From Devosia sp. 67-54 (GTDB taxonomy: Bacteria > Pseudomonadota > Alphaproteobacteria > Rhizobiales > Devosiaceae): a stretch of DNA of 63,644 nucleotides. The translations under genes were made by a program, and so were the position numbers. Position 1 is the first letter of the stretch. Each line of letters begins with the position of its first letter. Shown piece after piece: positions 17,027 through 26,043 of the stretch. Below the pieces are notes generated by a model. The model ran no database searches, was not told where the DNA came from, and saw only the letters and a list, made by a program, of their open reading frames with translations. Location of the stretch: assembly GCF_001899075.1 (NCBI RefSeq), contig NZ_MKVA01000002.1, forward strand, positions 325,468 to 389,111. Reading direction: 5' to 3'.

Positions 17027-17740
17027 TTGGCGAAGACCAGCGAGTTCAGGATTTCGCCGCCAGCCGGCCTCGAGGAGATCGACGTCTCGAGTCAGCGGGC
17101 GCTGTCGCTGTACGAGATCATTCGCGACGACATCATTTCGGGGCGGCTGAAGCCGAACGAACGGCTGGTGGTCGCCGATCTGGCCGAGCAGCTCGGGACC
17201 TCGACCAATCCGGTGCGCGAAGCGCTGCAATTGCTGCGCGGCGAGGGCTTCGTGATCTTCTCGCCCAATCGCGGCGCGCGCGTGCGCCCCATCGACCAGG
17301 ATTTCGTGCGCAACATCTACGAGATCAGCGCCCTGATCGAGCCGGCGCTGACGCGCTGGTTCGTGGGTATGGCGACCGACGCCGACATTGCCGAGCTGGA
17401 GCGGATCGAGCGGCTGATCGAGCAGAACAATTTCGTGGATCCCGTCCTGCACAGCGGGTTGGACGTGCAGTTCCACACCGTCATGTATCAGCGCCACTAC
17501 AACCGGCACGCCGCCGAAATCTGGTGGAAGCATCGCCAGGTGCTGCGGGCGGTCAACCAGCGCTTCAACTACACGGTGGCGCGGCGTGGCCAGGTGATCC
17601 GCGATCACCGCGAGCTGATCGGGCTGGTCAAGGCCGGCGACGCCGAGCAGGCGGCAGCGGTGGTCGCCCGGCACGTGGAAGGCTCGGGCCGGCATCTGCT
17701 CGAGCTGATGCGCGCCTACGACGCCGCCAAGGCCGGGTAG
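17027..17740 (+). CDS. GntR-family transcriptional regulator (FCD/FadR subfamily)
   Basis: A 237-residue regulator. The winged helix runs about 22-90, with 'LYEIIRDDIISGRLKPNERL' and the recognition segment 'LAEQLGTSTNPVREALQLL'. An all-helical FCD effector domain follows from about 100, with His-rich positions ('HSGLDVQFHTVMY', 'HRELIGLVKAGD') typical of the metal/ligand pocket. TTG 17027 is chosen as start because GGGGAG lies 6 bp upstream; in-frame ATG 16985 falls inside the operator and has no ribosome site. It is the likely local switch for the transporter and dehydratase operons, with a sugar acid as inducer. Confidence 0.88.
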   Translation: MAKTSEFRISPPAGLEEIDVSSQRALSLYEIIRDDIISGRLKPNERLVVADLAEQLGTSTNPVREALQLLRGEGFVIFSPNRGARVRPIDQDFVRNIYEISALIEPALTRWFVGMATDADIAELERIERLIEQNNFVDPVLHSGLDVQFHTVMYQRHYNRHAAEIWWKHRQVLRAVNQRFNYTVARRGQVIRDHRELIGLVKAGDAEQAAAVVARHVEGSGRHLLELMRAYDAAKAG

Positions 17741-17788
17741 AGTTCCGTTCTATCGGTGGCCGCAAGAGTTCATGGAAAGGCAAGAGCA

Positions 17789-18952
17789 ATGAAGATCACC
17801 GGTGTCAAACCGTGGCTAATCAAATCGGCCGCCTCGTATTGGGGCGAGTTCCTGTTCATCGAGATCACGACGGACGAAGGCGTCAGCGGCTGGGGCGAGA
17901 TCACCACCACCACCAAGCTCGCCAACCGCGCCCTGTGCGCGATGCTGCGGCAGATCGGCTCGTCGCTGGTGGGCGAGGATCCGGCAAAGATCGAATATCT
18001 CTGGCACAAGACCTTCCGCAGCTACACCTATATGGGCAGCCGCGGCGCGGCGGTCGAATGCGTCAGCGCCATCGACATCGCGCTGTGGGATATCCGCGGC
18101 AAGGTGCTGGGCAAGCCGATCTACGAACTGCTGGGCGGTGCGGTGCGCGACGAGATCGCGCTCTACACCCATCCCGACCAGCGCAAATTCACCAGCAAGG
18201 AGGGTGTCGTCAACGAGATCCGCGACATCGTCAGATCCGGGCACACGGCGCTGAAGTTCGACCCCTACGAGTACCAGGGCGAAATCGTCGACGGGCGGGC
18301 GCGCGAACAGCGCAACGGCTATCTCGACGGCAGCATGACGCGCAAGGACGAGCGCGCGGCGGCGGAACTGACGGCCCTGATCCGCGAGACGACCGGCCCC
18401 GACATCGAAATCCTGATCGACGCGCATGGGCGTTTCGACGTGCCGACCGCGATCCGACTCTGCCGCAGCCTCGAAGAGGCGGGGGACATCGACTGGTTCG
18501 AGGAGCCCTGTCCGCCGGAAAGCGTCAATGCGCTCAAGCAGGTGCGCGAGAAGGTCAGCGCGCCGATCTCGTGGGGGGAACGCGGCCATACCAAATGGGA
18601 CTTCGTGCCGATCCTCGAGAACAAGCTCGCCGACTACATCATGCCGGACGTGACCTGGACCGGCGGCATCACCGAACTCAAGAAGATCTCGGCCCTGTGC
18701 GAGGCCCACTACATTCCGGTGTCGCCGCACGACGCGGCCGGCCCGATCAACGTCGTCGCCGGCGCGCAGGTGATGATGACGGTGCCCAACTTCTACAAGC
18801 TCGAAACGTCGGAGTGGAACCTCAACAAATACAACGATCTGATCGACACGCCGCTCGACAACTCCAACGGCAGCCTGAAGCTCCCCAACAAGCCCGGACT
18901 CGGCTACGAGATGAACCGGGACTATCTCGAAGCGAACGCCATCGACGTTTGA
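17789..18952 (+). CDS. mandelate racemase/muconate lactonizing enzyme-family dehydratase (paralogue 2)
   Basis: A 387-residue enolase-superfamily enzyme starting MKITGVKPW. Barrel motifs: '[10 protein letters not shown]' (second strand), Asp in 'ILIDAHGRF', Glu in 'WFEEPCPPE', Glu in '[10 protein letters not shown]', Asp in '[11 protein letters not shown]' and the base His in 'VSPHDAAGP'. All three metal ligands and the His-Asp dyad are kept, so it should be active. This pattern fits a galactonate-type acid-sugar dehydratase. Start ATG 17789 follows AAAGG by 8 bp and comes 48 bp after the GntR gene, so the two are probably co-transcribed. Confidence 0.9.
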   Translation: MKITGVKPWLIKSAASYWGEFLFIEITTDEGVSGWGEITTTTKLANRALCAMLRQIGSSLVGEDPAKIEYLWHKTFRSYTYMGSRGAAVECVSAIDIALWDIRGKVLGKPIYELLGGAVRDEIALYTHPDQRKFTSKEGVVNEIRDIVRSGHTALKFDPYEYQGEIVDGRAREQRNGYLDGSMTRKDERAAAELTALIRETTGPDIEILIDAHGRFDVPTAIRLCRSLEEAGDIDWFEEPCPPESVNALKQVREKVSAPISWGERGHTKWDFVPILENKLADYIMPDVTWTGGITELKKISALCEAHYIPVSPHDAAGPINVVAGAQVMMTVPNFYKLETSEWNLNKYNDLIDTPLDNSNGSLKLPNKPGLGYEMNRDYLEANAIDV

Positions 18953-19016
18953 CCGGGACGAACCCGATCGGGCGGCAACGGGCCGCCGACGCCAGGAAAA
19001 CCACAGGGAGCATGTC

Positions 19017-20375
19017 ATGGCCAAGGCGGGTCGCGCCGACGAAGCCCTCAACCGGGTCAACACCAGGTCGCGGCCGTCCGAGCTTCGCATCACCGACATG
19101 CGGGTGGCCGAAATTGTCGGGGCGCCGTTCACCTCGGCGCTGCTGAAGATCTACACCAACCAGGGCATCGTGGGCCTGGGCGAGGTGCGCGACGGCGCCA
19201 GCGCCACCTTCGCGCTGATGCTGAAGAGCCGGCTGCTCGGCGAAAATCCCTGCGACATCGACCGGCTGTTCCGCCGCATCAGGCAGTTCGGCGGCCACGG
19301 CCGGCAGGGCGGGGGCGTATCGGCGGTCGAGATCGCGCTGTGGGATCTCGCCGGCAAGGCCTATGGCGTGCCGATCTACCAGATGCTGGGCGGCCGCTTC
19401 CGCGAGAAGGTGCGCATCTATTGCGACACCGACGCCGAAAAGCCGAGCGGCACGGAGACCGGCAAGCGGCTCAAGGAACGCATGGAGCTCGGCTTCACCT
19501 TCCTCAAGATGGATCTGGGGCTGATGCAGATCGCCGACGTGCCGGGCGCGGTGGTGGCGCCCGCCGGCTCGCTCGAAGGCTATCGCGTCCACCCTGGCCG
19601 CGGCCCGGTGAAGACGCTCGAGGACCGGCGCGCCCGCAACGCCGTCTACGACATCCACAATGTGCGCCACCCGTTCAGCGGGCTGCACTTCACCGACAAG
19701 GGCATCGACCTGTTGGAGCAGTACATCCACGAGGTGCGCGAGGTGGTGGGCTACGAGATCCCGCTTGCCATCGACCATGTCGGCCACATCTCGCTGCAGA
19801 ACGGCATTCGCCTGGCGCGGCGGATCGAGAAATACGTGCCGGCCTGGCTCGAGGACGTGATCCCCTGGCAGTACACCGAGCAGTACCGGCAACTGCAGCA
19901 GGCGACCACGGTGCCGATCTGCACCGGCGAGGACATCTATCTCAAGGAGGGTTTCGCGCCGCTGCTCGAGGCCGGCATCTCGGTGATCCATCCGGACCTG
20001 CTGACCGCCGGCGGCATCCTCGAAACCAAGAAGATCGGCGACATGGCGCAGGAGCAGGGCGTCGCCATGGCCATCCACATGGCCGAGAGCCCGATCGCGG
20101 CGATGGCCGCGGCGCATGTCGCCATCGCCACCGAGAATTTCATGGCGCTCGAATATCACTCCGTCGACGTGCCGTGGTGGGACGACATCGTCACCGGCCT
20201 GCCCAGGCCGCTGGTCAAGGACGGCTTCATCACCGTGCCCGACAAGCCCGGACTCGGCATCGACGACGTGGTCGACGAGGTGATCGGCCAGCATCTGCAG
20301 CCGGGCGTCAGCGGCATCTGGCAGCCGACCGACCGCTGGGACGACGAATACTCCTGGGATCGCACCTGGAGCTGA
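19017..20375 (+). CDS. mandelate racemase/muconate lactonizing enzyme-family protein with long barrel insertion (paralogue 3)
   Basis: A 452-residue enolase-superfamily enzyme, some 50-70 residues longer than its three neighbours. Extra length is an N-terminal arm of about 25 residues and an insertion between the second- and third-strand motifs ('FLKMDLG' and 'LAIDHVGH'), containing '[16 protein letters not shown]'. Metal ligands are present (Asp in IDH, Glu in 'WLEDVIPW', Glu in 'CTGEDIY'), with the Asp/His dyad in '[12 protein letters not shown]' and 'AIHMAESP'. Substrate unknown. GGGAG precedes the ATG by 6 bp, and the next dehydratase follows 16 bp downstream. Confidence 0.88.
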   Translation: MAKAGRADEALNRVNTRSRPSELRITDMRVAEIVGAPFTSALLKIYTNQGIVGLGEVRDGASATFALMLKSRLLGENPCDIDRLFRRIRQFGGHGRQGGGVSAVEIALWDLAGKAYGVPIYQMLGGRFREKVRIYCDTDAEKPSGTETGKRLKERMELGFTFLKMDLGLMQIADVPGAVVAPAGSLEGYRVHPGRGPVKTLEDRRARNAVYDIHNVRHPFSGLHFTDKGIDLLEQYIHEVREVVGYEIPLAIDHVGHISLQNGIRLARRIEKYVPAWLEDVIPWQYTEQYRQLQQATTVPICTGEDIYLKEGFAPLLEAGISVIHPDLLTAGGILETKKIGDMAQEQGVAMAIHMAESPIAAMAAAHVAIATENFMALEYHSVDVPWWDDIVTGLPRPLVKDGFITVPDKPGLGIDDVVDEVIGQHLQPGVSGIWQPTDRWDDEYSWDRTWS

Positions 20376-20391
20376 AACGAAAGACAACAGC

Positions 20392-21594
20392 ATGAAGATC
20401 ACCGATCTGCGCTGCGCCGTCATCGGCCGGCATCCCATCGTCCGCATCGTCACCGACGAGGGCCTCTACGGCCTGGGCGAGGTGGAATTCACCAAGACTT
20501 ACCTCAAGCCGTGGGTGCTGCATTTCCGCGACGCGCTGGTGGGCGAGGACCCCACCGACGTCGAGCGGGTGATGCTGAAGATCCGCCAGCGCGGCTCGTT
20601 CAAGCCCTATGGCGCGGCGGTGAGCGCCATCGAGCATGCGCTGTGGGACATCGCCGGCAAGGCGGCCAACGTGCCGGCCTACAAGCTGCTCGGCGGCAAG
20701 GTGCGCGACAAGGTGCGCTGCTACAATGGCAGCCTGCGCAAGAAGCGCACCGGCGACCGGCCGGAGGACTATGCCGCCGACGTCAAGTGGATGAAGGAGC
20801 TGCCCGAGAACTTCTTCATGATCAAGCAGGGAATCTCGTTCCACTCGAACATGAAGGACACCATCGACGATTTCCACTACGGCGTGGTGCAGACCAAATC
20901 GGGCTATCACGGCGCGATGGACCAGGGGGTGATCTCCGAGCACGGCTTCAACCACATGCTCGACTGCGTCATCGCCATGAAGGAGGTGCTGGGCGACACG
21001 GTGTCGCTGGCGCTCGATTGCGGGCCGGGCTGGATGCTGCCCGACGCCATCAAATTCGCCCGCGCGGTCGAAAAGTACAACATCATGTGGCTCGAGGACA
21101 TGCTCACCGGCGACTACGTGCCGTGGGTCAACCCGCAGGCCTATCGCGAGCTGACGCTGTCGACCTCGACGCCGATCCATACCGGCGAGCAGATCTACAG
21201 CCGGCACAATTTCAAGGAGCTGATCGAGACGCAGGCGGTGCGCGTCATCGGCCCCGACCCGGCCGATATCGGCGGCATCGCTGAGCTCAAATGGGTGGCC
21301 GAGCACGCCTACATGCATTCGATCCTGATGGCGCCGCACGGCACCGCCAACGGCCTGCTCGGCCTCGGCGCGCTGATCAATGTGTGCGCCACGCTGCCGG
21401 CCAACTACATCGCGTTCGAATATCCCAGCGCGTCCGACCCGTGGTGGGAGGAGATCGTCACCGGCCTGCCGTCCGGCCGCATCGTCAACGAGTCGATGAT
21501 CGACCTGCTCCCCGGCCCCGGCCTCGGCCTCGACATCGACGCCAAGGCCGCCAAACGCTATCTGCGCGAGGAAGATGCGGGGTTCTTCGACTAG
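20392..21594 (+). CDS. mandelate racemase/muconate lactonizing enzyme-family dehydratase (paralogue 4)
   Basis: A 400-residue enolase-superfamily enzyme starting MKITDLRCAV. Barrel motifs are 'FFMIKQGISFH', Asp in 'LALDCGPGW', Glu in 'WLEDMLTGDY', Glu in 'HTGEQIYS', Asp in 'VIGPDPADIGGI' and His in 'LMAPHGTANG'. It differs from paralogues 1-3 at most pocket residues, so it probably acts on another sugar acid or on the opposite C2 configuration. It is the last gene of the plus-strand operon; the GIY-YIG gene follows after 33 bp. Confidence 0.9.
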   Translation: MKITDLRCAVIGRHPIVRIVTDEGLYGLGEVEFTKTYLKPWVLHFRDALVGEDPTDVERVMLKIRQRGSFKPYGAAVSAIEHALWDIAGKAANVPAYKLLGGKVRDKVRCYNGSLRKKRTGDRPEDYAADVKWMKELPENFFMIKQGISFHSNMKDTIDDFHYGVVQTKSGYHGAMDQGVISEHGFNHMLDCVIAMKEVLGDTVSLALDCGPGWMLPDAIKFARAVEKYNIMWLEDMLTGDYVPWVNPQAYRELTLSTSTPIHTGEQIYSRHNFKELIETQAVRVIGPDPADIGGIAELKWVAEHAYMHSILMAPHGTANGLLGLGALINVCATLPANYIAFEYPSASDPWWEEIVTGLPSGRIVNESMIDLLPGPGLGLDIDAKAAKRYLREEDAGFFD

Positions 21595-21627
21595 GGCGGC
21601 GGCGCAGCCCGGTGCTAAGCTCGGGCC

Positions 21628-21927
21628 ATGGGGCAGTTCGGAAGCTATGCCGTCTATATCCTCGCCAGCCGCAAATATGGTGCGCTCTATATCGGCGTCA
21701 CCGGCAATCTGCTCGGTCGCGTGATCACGCATCGCGAGGAACTGCTCCCCGACTTCACCTCGCGCTACCACATCCACAACCTCGTCCATTTCGAGTTCTA
21801 CGATCTGCCGCGAGATGCGATCGCACGCGAAAAACGGCTCAAGAAGTGGCGGCGCGAGTGGAAGATCGCTCTGATCGAGACGACCAATCCCGATTGGCAC
21901 GATCTGTTCGACGAGATCGTGGGGTAA
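21628..21927 (+). CDS. GIY-YIG nuclease-domain protein (UPF0213-like)
   Basis: A 99-residue single-domain protein. The catalytic layout is complete: 'YAVYILASRKYGALYIGVT' (GIY/YIG equivalents), Arg in 'LLGRVITHREE' and Glu in 'AIAREKRLKKWRREWK'. Small stand-alone GIY-YIG proteins of this type are common and mostly uncharacterised; DNA cleavage or repair is the usual guess. It follows the dehydratase operon by 33 bp and is followed at once by an array of palindromic repeats, a frequent arrangement for these proteins in alphaproteobacteria, though a functional link is not shown. Confidence 0.85.
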   Translation: MGQFGSYAVYILASRKYGALYIGVTGNLLGRVITHREELLPDFTSRYHIHNLVHFEFYDLPRDAIAREKRLKKWRREWKIALIETTNPDWHDLFDEIVG

Positions 21928-21949
21928 GCATCCACGATATCCCCCTCCC

Positions 21950-22690
21950 ACCGGGTCATCCCCGCGAAAGCGGGGACCTCCGTTTGCTGGAGGTGCAGTC
22001 GGCGGTGCGGGGTGAGCCGGGCGACGCCCGGCCCGGTCCACCGGGGCCGTGCCTCGCTCCGCCAACGGAGGTTCCCGCTTGCGCGGGGATGACCCGGTGG
22101 GGGAGGGACGAGGGAGGGGAATTGGCAGCGAAGGTCCGCCACGTTCTCAACGCGGCATAGCGTGATTGGACGCAAAAGCGACATCTGCCGTCCCACCTCC
22201 GTGTCATCTCCACGAAATTCGTCCTTCCATCCACCGGGTCATCCCCGCCAAGGTGGGGACCTCTGTTTGCCGCGGGTGCAGTCGGCAATGCGAGGACGAG
22301 CCGGGCGACGCCCGGCCTGGTCCACCGGGGCCGTACCCTCGCTCCGCCAACGGAGGTTCCCGCTTGCGCGGGAATGACCCGGTGGGGAGGGACAAGGGAA
22401 TGACCCGGTGGGGGAGGGGACAAGGGAGTGGAATTGGCAGTGAGGTCCGCCACGTTCTCAACGCGGCATAGCGTTATGGACGCGGAAGCGACATCTGCCG
22501 CCCGCCTCCGTGTCATCTCCACGAAATTCGTCCTTCCATCCACCGGGTCATCCCCGCGCAAGCGGGACCTCCGTTTGCCGCGGATGCAGTCGGCAATGCG
22601 GGGGTGAGCCGGGCGACGCCCGGCCCGATCCACCGGGGCCATCTCCCGCGCTGCCAACAGAGGTTCCCGCTTGCGCGGGAATGACCCGGT
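21950..22690. repeat. tandem array of three long palindromic repeats
   Basis: Three copies of a palindromic unit of about 150 bp lie at 21950-22098, 22233-22383 and 22542-22690. They are separated by two copies of a spacer of about 134 bp (containing TCCGCCACGTTCTCAACGCG), giving an A-B-A-B-A layout with a period of about 283 bp. The second spacer is longer by a 26-bp local duplication of its GAATGACCCGGTGG end. Each unit begins ACCGGGTCATCCCCGC and ends GCGGGGATGACCCGGT or GCGGGAATGACCCGGT. It has paired inner arms (CCTCCGTTTGC near the left, CAACGGAGG near the right) and a central GCCGGGCGACGCCCGGC hairpin. No coding frame is credible across it. Confidence 0.9.
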
Positions 22691-22711
22691 GCGCGTGGTG
22701 ACGATTGGCGG

Positions 22712-23596
22712 CTACGGCAGGGGCTGGCCGCCGATGCGGGTGACGGCTTCGGCGCCGGCGGCGATGCCGGCTTTGAGGCAGGCGTCGACCGGCTTGCCGG
22801 CGAGTTCGCTGGCGATGAAGGCGGCGGCGAAGGCGTCGCCGGCGCCGGTGGTGTCGATGACGTCGCTGGGCGGCGCCGGCAGCGACAATTGCACGCCGGT
22901 GCGGCCGCCGATGGCGGCGCCGGCGACGCCGCGCTTGATCACCACGCGGCCATAGAAGCGGCCCAGCGTCTGCATCTGCAGATTGAGGTCGACCGAACCG
23001 GTCAGCTCCAGCGCCTCGTCGAGGTTGGCAAAGATGGTGCCCACCCCTTGCGTCCATTTGAGGAAGGCTTCGGCGCCGACTTCGCGCAGAAACCCCACCG
23101 AGGCGGGGTCGACCGCGGTGGCGACGTTGCGCTCGCGCGCCGCCTTGAGCAAGGCGATCACGGCGCCGCGCGGCCCGGCGGTGAAGAACGAATAGCCCGA
23201 CACCATCAGCAGCTGGACGTCGTCGAGCAGGCTCTGCGGCAGGTCGGCGGCGCAAAGCTTCAGATTGGCGCCGCGGTCGGTGAGGAAGCTGCGCTCGCCG
23301 TCGGCGTCGACGATCGAGATCAGCACGCCCGAGGGCGCCTCGGCGTCGCCGACGAGCAGCGGCTCGACGCCGCGCGAGCGGAAATAGGCGATGTTGGCGT
23401 CGAGCTCGGCGGCGGCGACGCGCGCCACGAACTTCACCGGCACCCCGATCGAGCCCAGCCAGACGGCCTGGTTGGCGCCCGAGCCGCCGGGGCGCGAGCG
23501 GATGGTGGCGCGGCGGTCGGAGCCGCGCACCATCGGCCCCTCCGGCATCACGATGACGTCGGTGATGACGTCGCCGACGACGAGGACGCCGCTCAT
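22712..23596 (-). CDS. psuK: pseudouridine kinase (PfkB family)
   Basis: A 294-residue ribokinase-fold kinase. The N-terminal 'GSDRRATIRSRPGGSGANQA' carries the PfkB signature 1 Gly-Gly, and the C-terminal 'DTTGAGDAFAAAFIA' holds the anion-hole/catalytic Asp. By itself it is only a PfkB sugar or nucleoside kinase. The specific call rests on its 4-bp overlap with psuG: in the known pathway PsuK phosphorylates pseudouridine and PsuG splits the C-C bond. No dedicated transporter gene lies beside it. Confidence 0.85.
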   Translation of the reverse strand: MSGVLVVGDVITDVIVMPEGPMVRGSDRRATIRSRPGGSGANQAVWLGSIGVPVKFVARVAAAELDANIAYFRSRGVEPLLVGDAEAPSGVLISIVDADGERSFLTDRGANLKLCAADLPQSLLDDVQLLMVSGYSFFTAGPRGAVIALLKAARERNVATAVDPASVGFLREVGAEAFLKWTQGVGTIFANLDEALELTGSVDLNLQMQTLGRFYGRVVIKRGVAGAAIGGRTGVQLSLPAPPSDVIDTTGAGDAFAAAFIASELAGKPVDACLKAGIAAGAEAVTRIGGQPLP

Positions 23597-24519
23597 CGCG
23601 CCATCCGCCGGCTCAGCGCCACGGCGATGGCGGCGGCGACGCGGGCGTTGTTTTCGACCAGCGCGATGTTGGAGACGAGGCTCCTGCCGCCGGTCAGCTC
23701 GAAGATGCGCTTGAGCAGGAACGGCGTCGTCGCCTTGCCGGCGATGCCGGCCGCGCCGGCGTCGGCGAGAGCCTGCTCGATGGTCGCGGCGATCATTTGC
23801 GGGTCGAGCGCGTCGGCCGCGGGGATCGGGTTGGCGACCAGCACGCCGCCCATGCCCAGCCGGAACTGCGTGTCGAGCAGCGCCGCCACCGCCTCTGGCG
23901 TGTCGAGCCGCTGGTCGACGGGATGGCCGCTGCCGCGCGTCCAGAAGGCGGGAAACTCGTCGGTGCCGTAGCCGACCACCGGCACGCCCTTGGTTTCGAG
24001 CACTTCCAGCGTCTTGGCGATGTCGAGGATGGCCTTGGCGCCGGCGCAGACCACCGCCACGGGCGTCCGGCTCAGTTCCTCGAGGTCGGCGGAGACGTCG
24101 AAGCTCAGCTCGGCGCCGCGATGCACCCCGCCGATGCCGCCGGTGGCGAACAGCTGGATGCCGGCGAACTCGGCCGCCTGCATGGTGGTGGCCACCGTGG
24201 TGCCGGCGATGGCGCCGGAATTGAGCAGCGCGGCGACGTCGCGGCGCGACGCCTTGGCCGCCGTAGCGCCGGTCTCGGCCAGGCGGCGGAGATCGGCGCC
24301 GGCGAGGCCGACCCGGAACGCTCCGTCCATGATGGCGATGGTGGCCGGGATGGCGCCGGCCGCCCTGACGATGGCCTCCACCCTGCCCGCCATTTCGAGG
24401 TTCTGCGGGTAGGGCATGCCGTGGGTGATGATGGTCGATTCGAGCGCGACCACCGGCCGGCCGTCGGCGAGCGCGTCGGCGATCTCGGGGCTGATCTTGA
24501 GCAGGTCGGAAAGGGGCAC
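23593..24519 (-). CDS. psuG: pseudouridine-5'-phosphate glycosidase
   Basis: A 308-residue protein, the family length. It cleaves pseudouridine 5'-phosphate to uracil and ribose 5-phosphate. Recognisable blocks include 'VVALESTIITHGMPYPQN' near the N-terminus (metal/phosphate site), 'TTVATTMQAAEFAGI', 'FATGGIGGVHRGAE' and 'VCAGAKAILDIAKTLEVLE' (with a catalytic Lys). The start is GTG at 24519, the only in-frame start before the conserved segment. It is first in a two-gene operon with psuK. Confidence 0.95.
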   Translation of the reverse strand: MPLSDLLKISPEIADALADGRPVVALESTIITHGMPYPQNLEMAGRVEAIVRAAGAIPATIAIMDGAFRVGLAGADLRRLAETGATAAKASRRDVAALLNSGAIAGTTVATTMQAAEFAGIQLFATGGIGGVHRGAELSFDVSADLEELSRTPVAVVCAGAKAILDIAKTLEVLETKGVPVVGYGTDEFPAFWTRGSGHPVDQRLDTPEAVAALLDTQFRLGMGGVLVANPIPAADALDPQMIAATIEQALADAGAAGIAGKATTPFLLKRIFELTGGRSLVSNIALVENNARVAAAIAVALSRRMAR

Positions 24520-24891
24520 GTGCGGGGCAGTCCTTGGCCGTTTCCGCCCTATAGAGGGTGCGGCGCCAACCTCGTCAAGGGCCCCGGAAATTCGTGGCTG
24601 CCGAAGTCTTGTTCCTCCCCGGTTTTGGTCTTAGGGTCGCCGCTCGTTGCAACCACCCTTTCGGGGCATTCGCTGAAGATCATGGTCCCTGGTCCCGACC
24701 GGCCCCCCGACCGTTTCGCGCGCTGCCGACACGGCGCCGCCCCCCGAAGCTCCGGCACTCCTGCCTGCCGCCTGGCGCAGATGCAGCCGCCGGTCCAGCC
24801 ATATCCAAGCCGCCGCACGCTGACCCCTGCGGCGGTTCAGCTTTTTGCCTAATCCCCGCGCCCGAGCGGGGTCGAAGAAGGAGAATCCCAT
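24520..24891. other. divergent intergenic region (psuG / potF)
   Basis: About 370 bp separating divergent operons, presumably holding both promoters. Just before potF is a short GC hairpin (CCCCGC...GCGGGG, 24857-24873) followed by the potF ribosome site AAGGAG at 24880-24885. I see no clear operator palindrome or conserved small frame. Confidence 0.45.
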
Positions 24892-25986
24892 ATGAAGACA
24901 TCATCGTTCGCCGTCGCCGTCGGCGCGCTGCTGCTGACGACGGCGGTGGCCGCGGCCCAGGAGGAAAAGGTCCTCAACCTCTTCAACTGGTCCGACTACC
25001 GCGCCGAGGACACGCTCGACAATTTCACCAAGGCGACCGGCATCAAGGTGGTGGAGTCCAACTACGATTCCAACGAGATGCTGGAGGGCAAGCTGGTGGC
25101 CGGCAATTCCGGCTTCGACGTGGTGGTGCCGTCGGGCTTCTTCCTGCAGCACCAGATCCCGATCGGGCTCTACCAGAAGCTCGACAAGTCCAAGCTGCCC
25201 AACCTCAAGAACATGGACCCCGCCATCATGAAGGCCACCGAGGCCTTCGATCCGGGCAACCTCTACGCCGTCGACTACATGTGGGGCACCACCGCGCTCG
25301 GCTACAACGAGGATCTGATCAAGGCCCGCATGCCGGACGCGCCGGTCGACAGCTGGGACCTGCTGTTCAAGCCCGAGAACGCGGCCAAGTTCGCCGATTG
25401 CGGCATCACCGTGCTCGACGCGCCGGCCGAGGTCATGGCCATCGCGCTCAACTATCTGGGGCTCAACCCCAACAGCGAGAAGCCGGAGGAGCTGAAGAAG
25501 GCCGAGGACCTGATGACCTCGATCAAGCCCTACATCCGCAAGTTCGATTCCTCGGGCTATATCGACGACCTCGCCAATGGCGATGCCTGCCTGTCGATCG
25601 GCTATTCGGGCGACGTCTACATCGCCAAGGATCGCGCCGAGCAGGCCGGCAAGGGCGTCAAGGTGCGGTACGTGATCCCCAAGGAAGGCACGATCGAGTG
25701 GTTCGACATGCTGGCGATCCCGGCCGACGCGCCGCATCCGGAGAATGCGCTCGCCTTCATCAACTACATCATGGACCCCAAGGTCACCGCCGACATTTCG
25801 GACAACGTGTTCTACGCCAACGGCAACAAGGCGGCGTTCGACCTGACCAGCAAGGACATCACCGGCGATCCCAACATCTATCCGCCGGCCGACATCGCCG
25901 CCAAGCTGACGCCGCTGCAGGCGCACAGCGACGGCTTCACCCGCGATCTGACGCGCACCTGGACCCGCATCAAGACCGGCCAGTAA
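24892..25986 (+). CDS. potF: polyamine (putrescine) ABC transporter substrate-binding protein
   Basis: A 364-residue periplasmic binding protein. The signal peptide is residues 1-22 (ends 'AVAAAQ'). The mature part starts 'EEKVLNLFNWSDY', the spermidine/putrescine-binding signature in which the aromatic residues line the polyamine site. Further pocket blocks are 'VVVPSGFFLQHQIP', 'YMWGTTALGYNED' and 'LSIGYSGDVYIA'. PotF-like rather than PotD-like by length and the following genes. The start ATG follows AAGGAG by 6 bp. A strong hairpin separates it from potG. Confidence 0.93.
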   Translation: MKTSSFAVAVGALLLTTAVAAAQEEKVLNLFNWSDYRAEDTLDNFTKATGIKVVESNYDSNEMLEGKLVAGNSGFDVVVPSGFFLQHQIPIGLYQKLDKSKLPNLKNMDPAIMKATEAFDPGNLYAVDYMWGTTALGYNEDLIKARMPDAPVDSWDLLFKPENAAKFADCGITVLDAPAEVMAIALNYLGLNPNSEKPEELKKAEDLMTSIKPYIRKFDSSGYIDDLANGDACLSIGYSGDVYIAKDRAEQAGKGVKVRYVIPKEGTIEWFDMLAIPADAPHPENALAFINYIMDPKVTADISDNVFYANGNKAAFDLTSKDITGDPNIYPPADIAAKLTPLQAHSDGFTRDLTRTWTRIKTGQ

Positions 25987-25995
25987 ACGACGACA

Positions 25996-26020
25996 GGGGC
26001 GGAGCCACCGGCTCCGCCCC
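25996..26020 (+). terminator. intercistronic hairpin between potF and potG
   Basis: A perfect 11-bp stem, GGGGCGGAGCC/GGCTCCGCCCC, with a 3-nt loop sits in the 57 bp between potF and potG. There is no U-run after it. Such hairpins after binding-protein genes usually protect the upstream mRNA or attenuate, giving more binding protein than transporter. That role is inferred. Confidence 0.7.
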
Positions 26021-26043
26021 GCCGATGAGGGGCGCGCCATCCG

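Noticed and set aside
21950-22690. Insertion sequence or MITE with transposase
   Set aside because: No transposase frame and no target-site duplication at the ends. The units are long palindromes in tandem, better described as REP-like repeats.
22712-23596. Keto-deoxy-gluconate kinase belonging to the neighbouring sugar-acid island
   Set aside because: It overlaps psuG by 4 bp and matches the PsuK/PsuG pairing. It is separated from the island by the repeat array and lies on the opposite strand.
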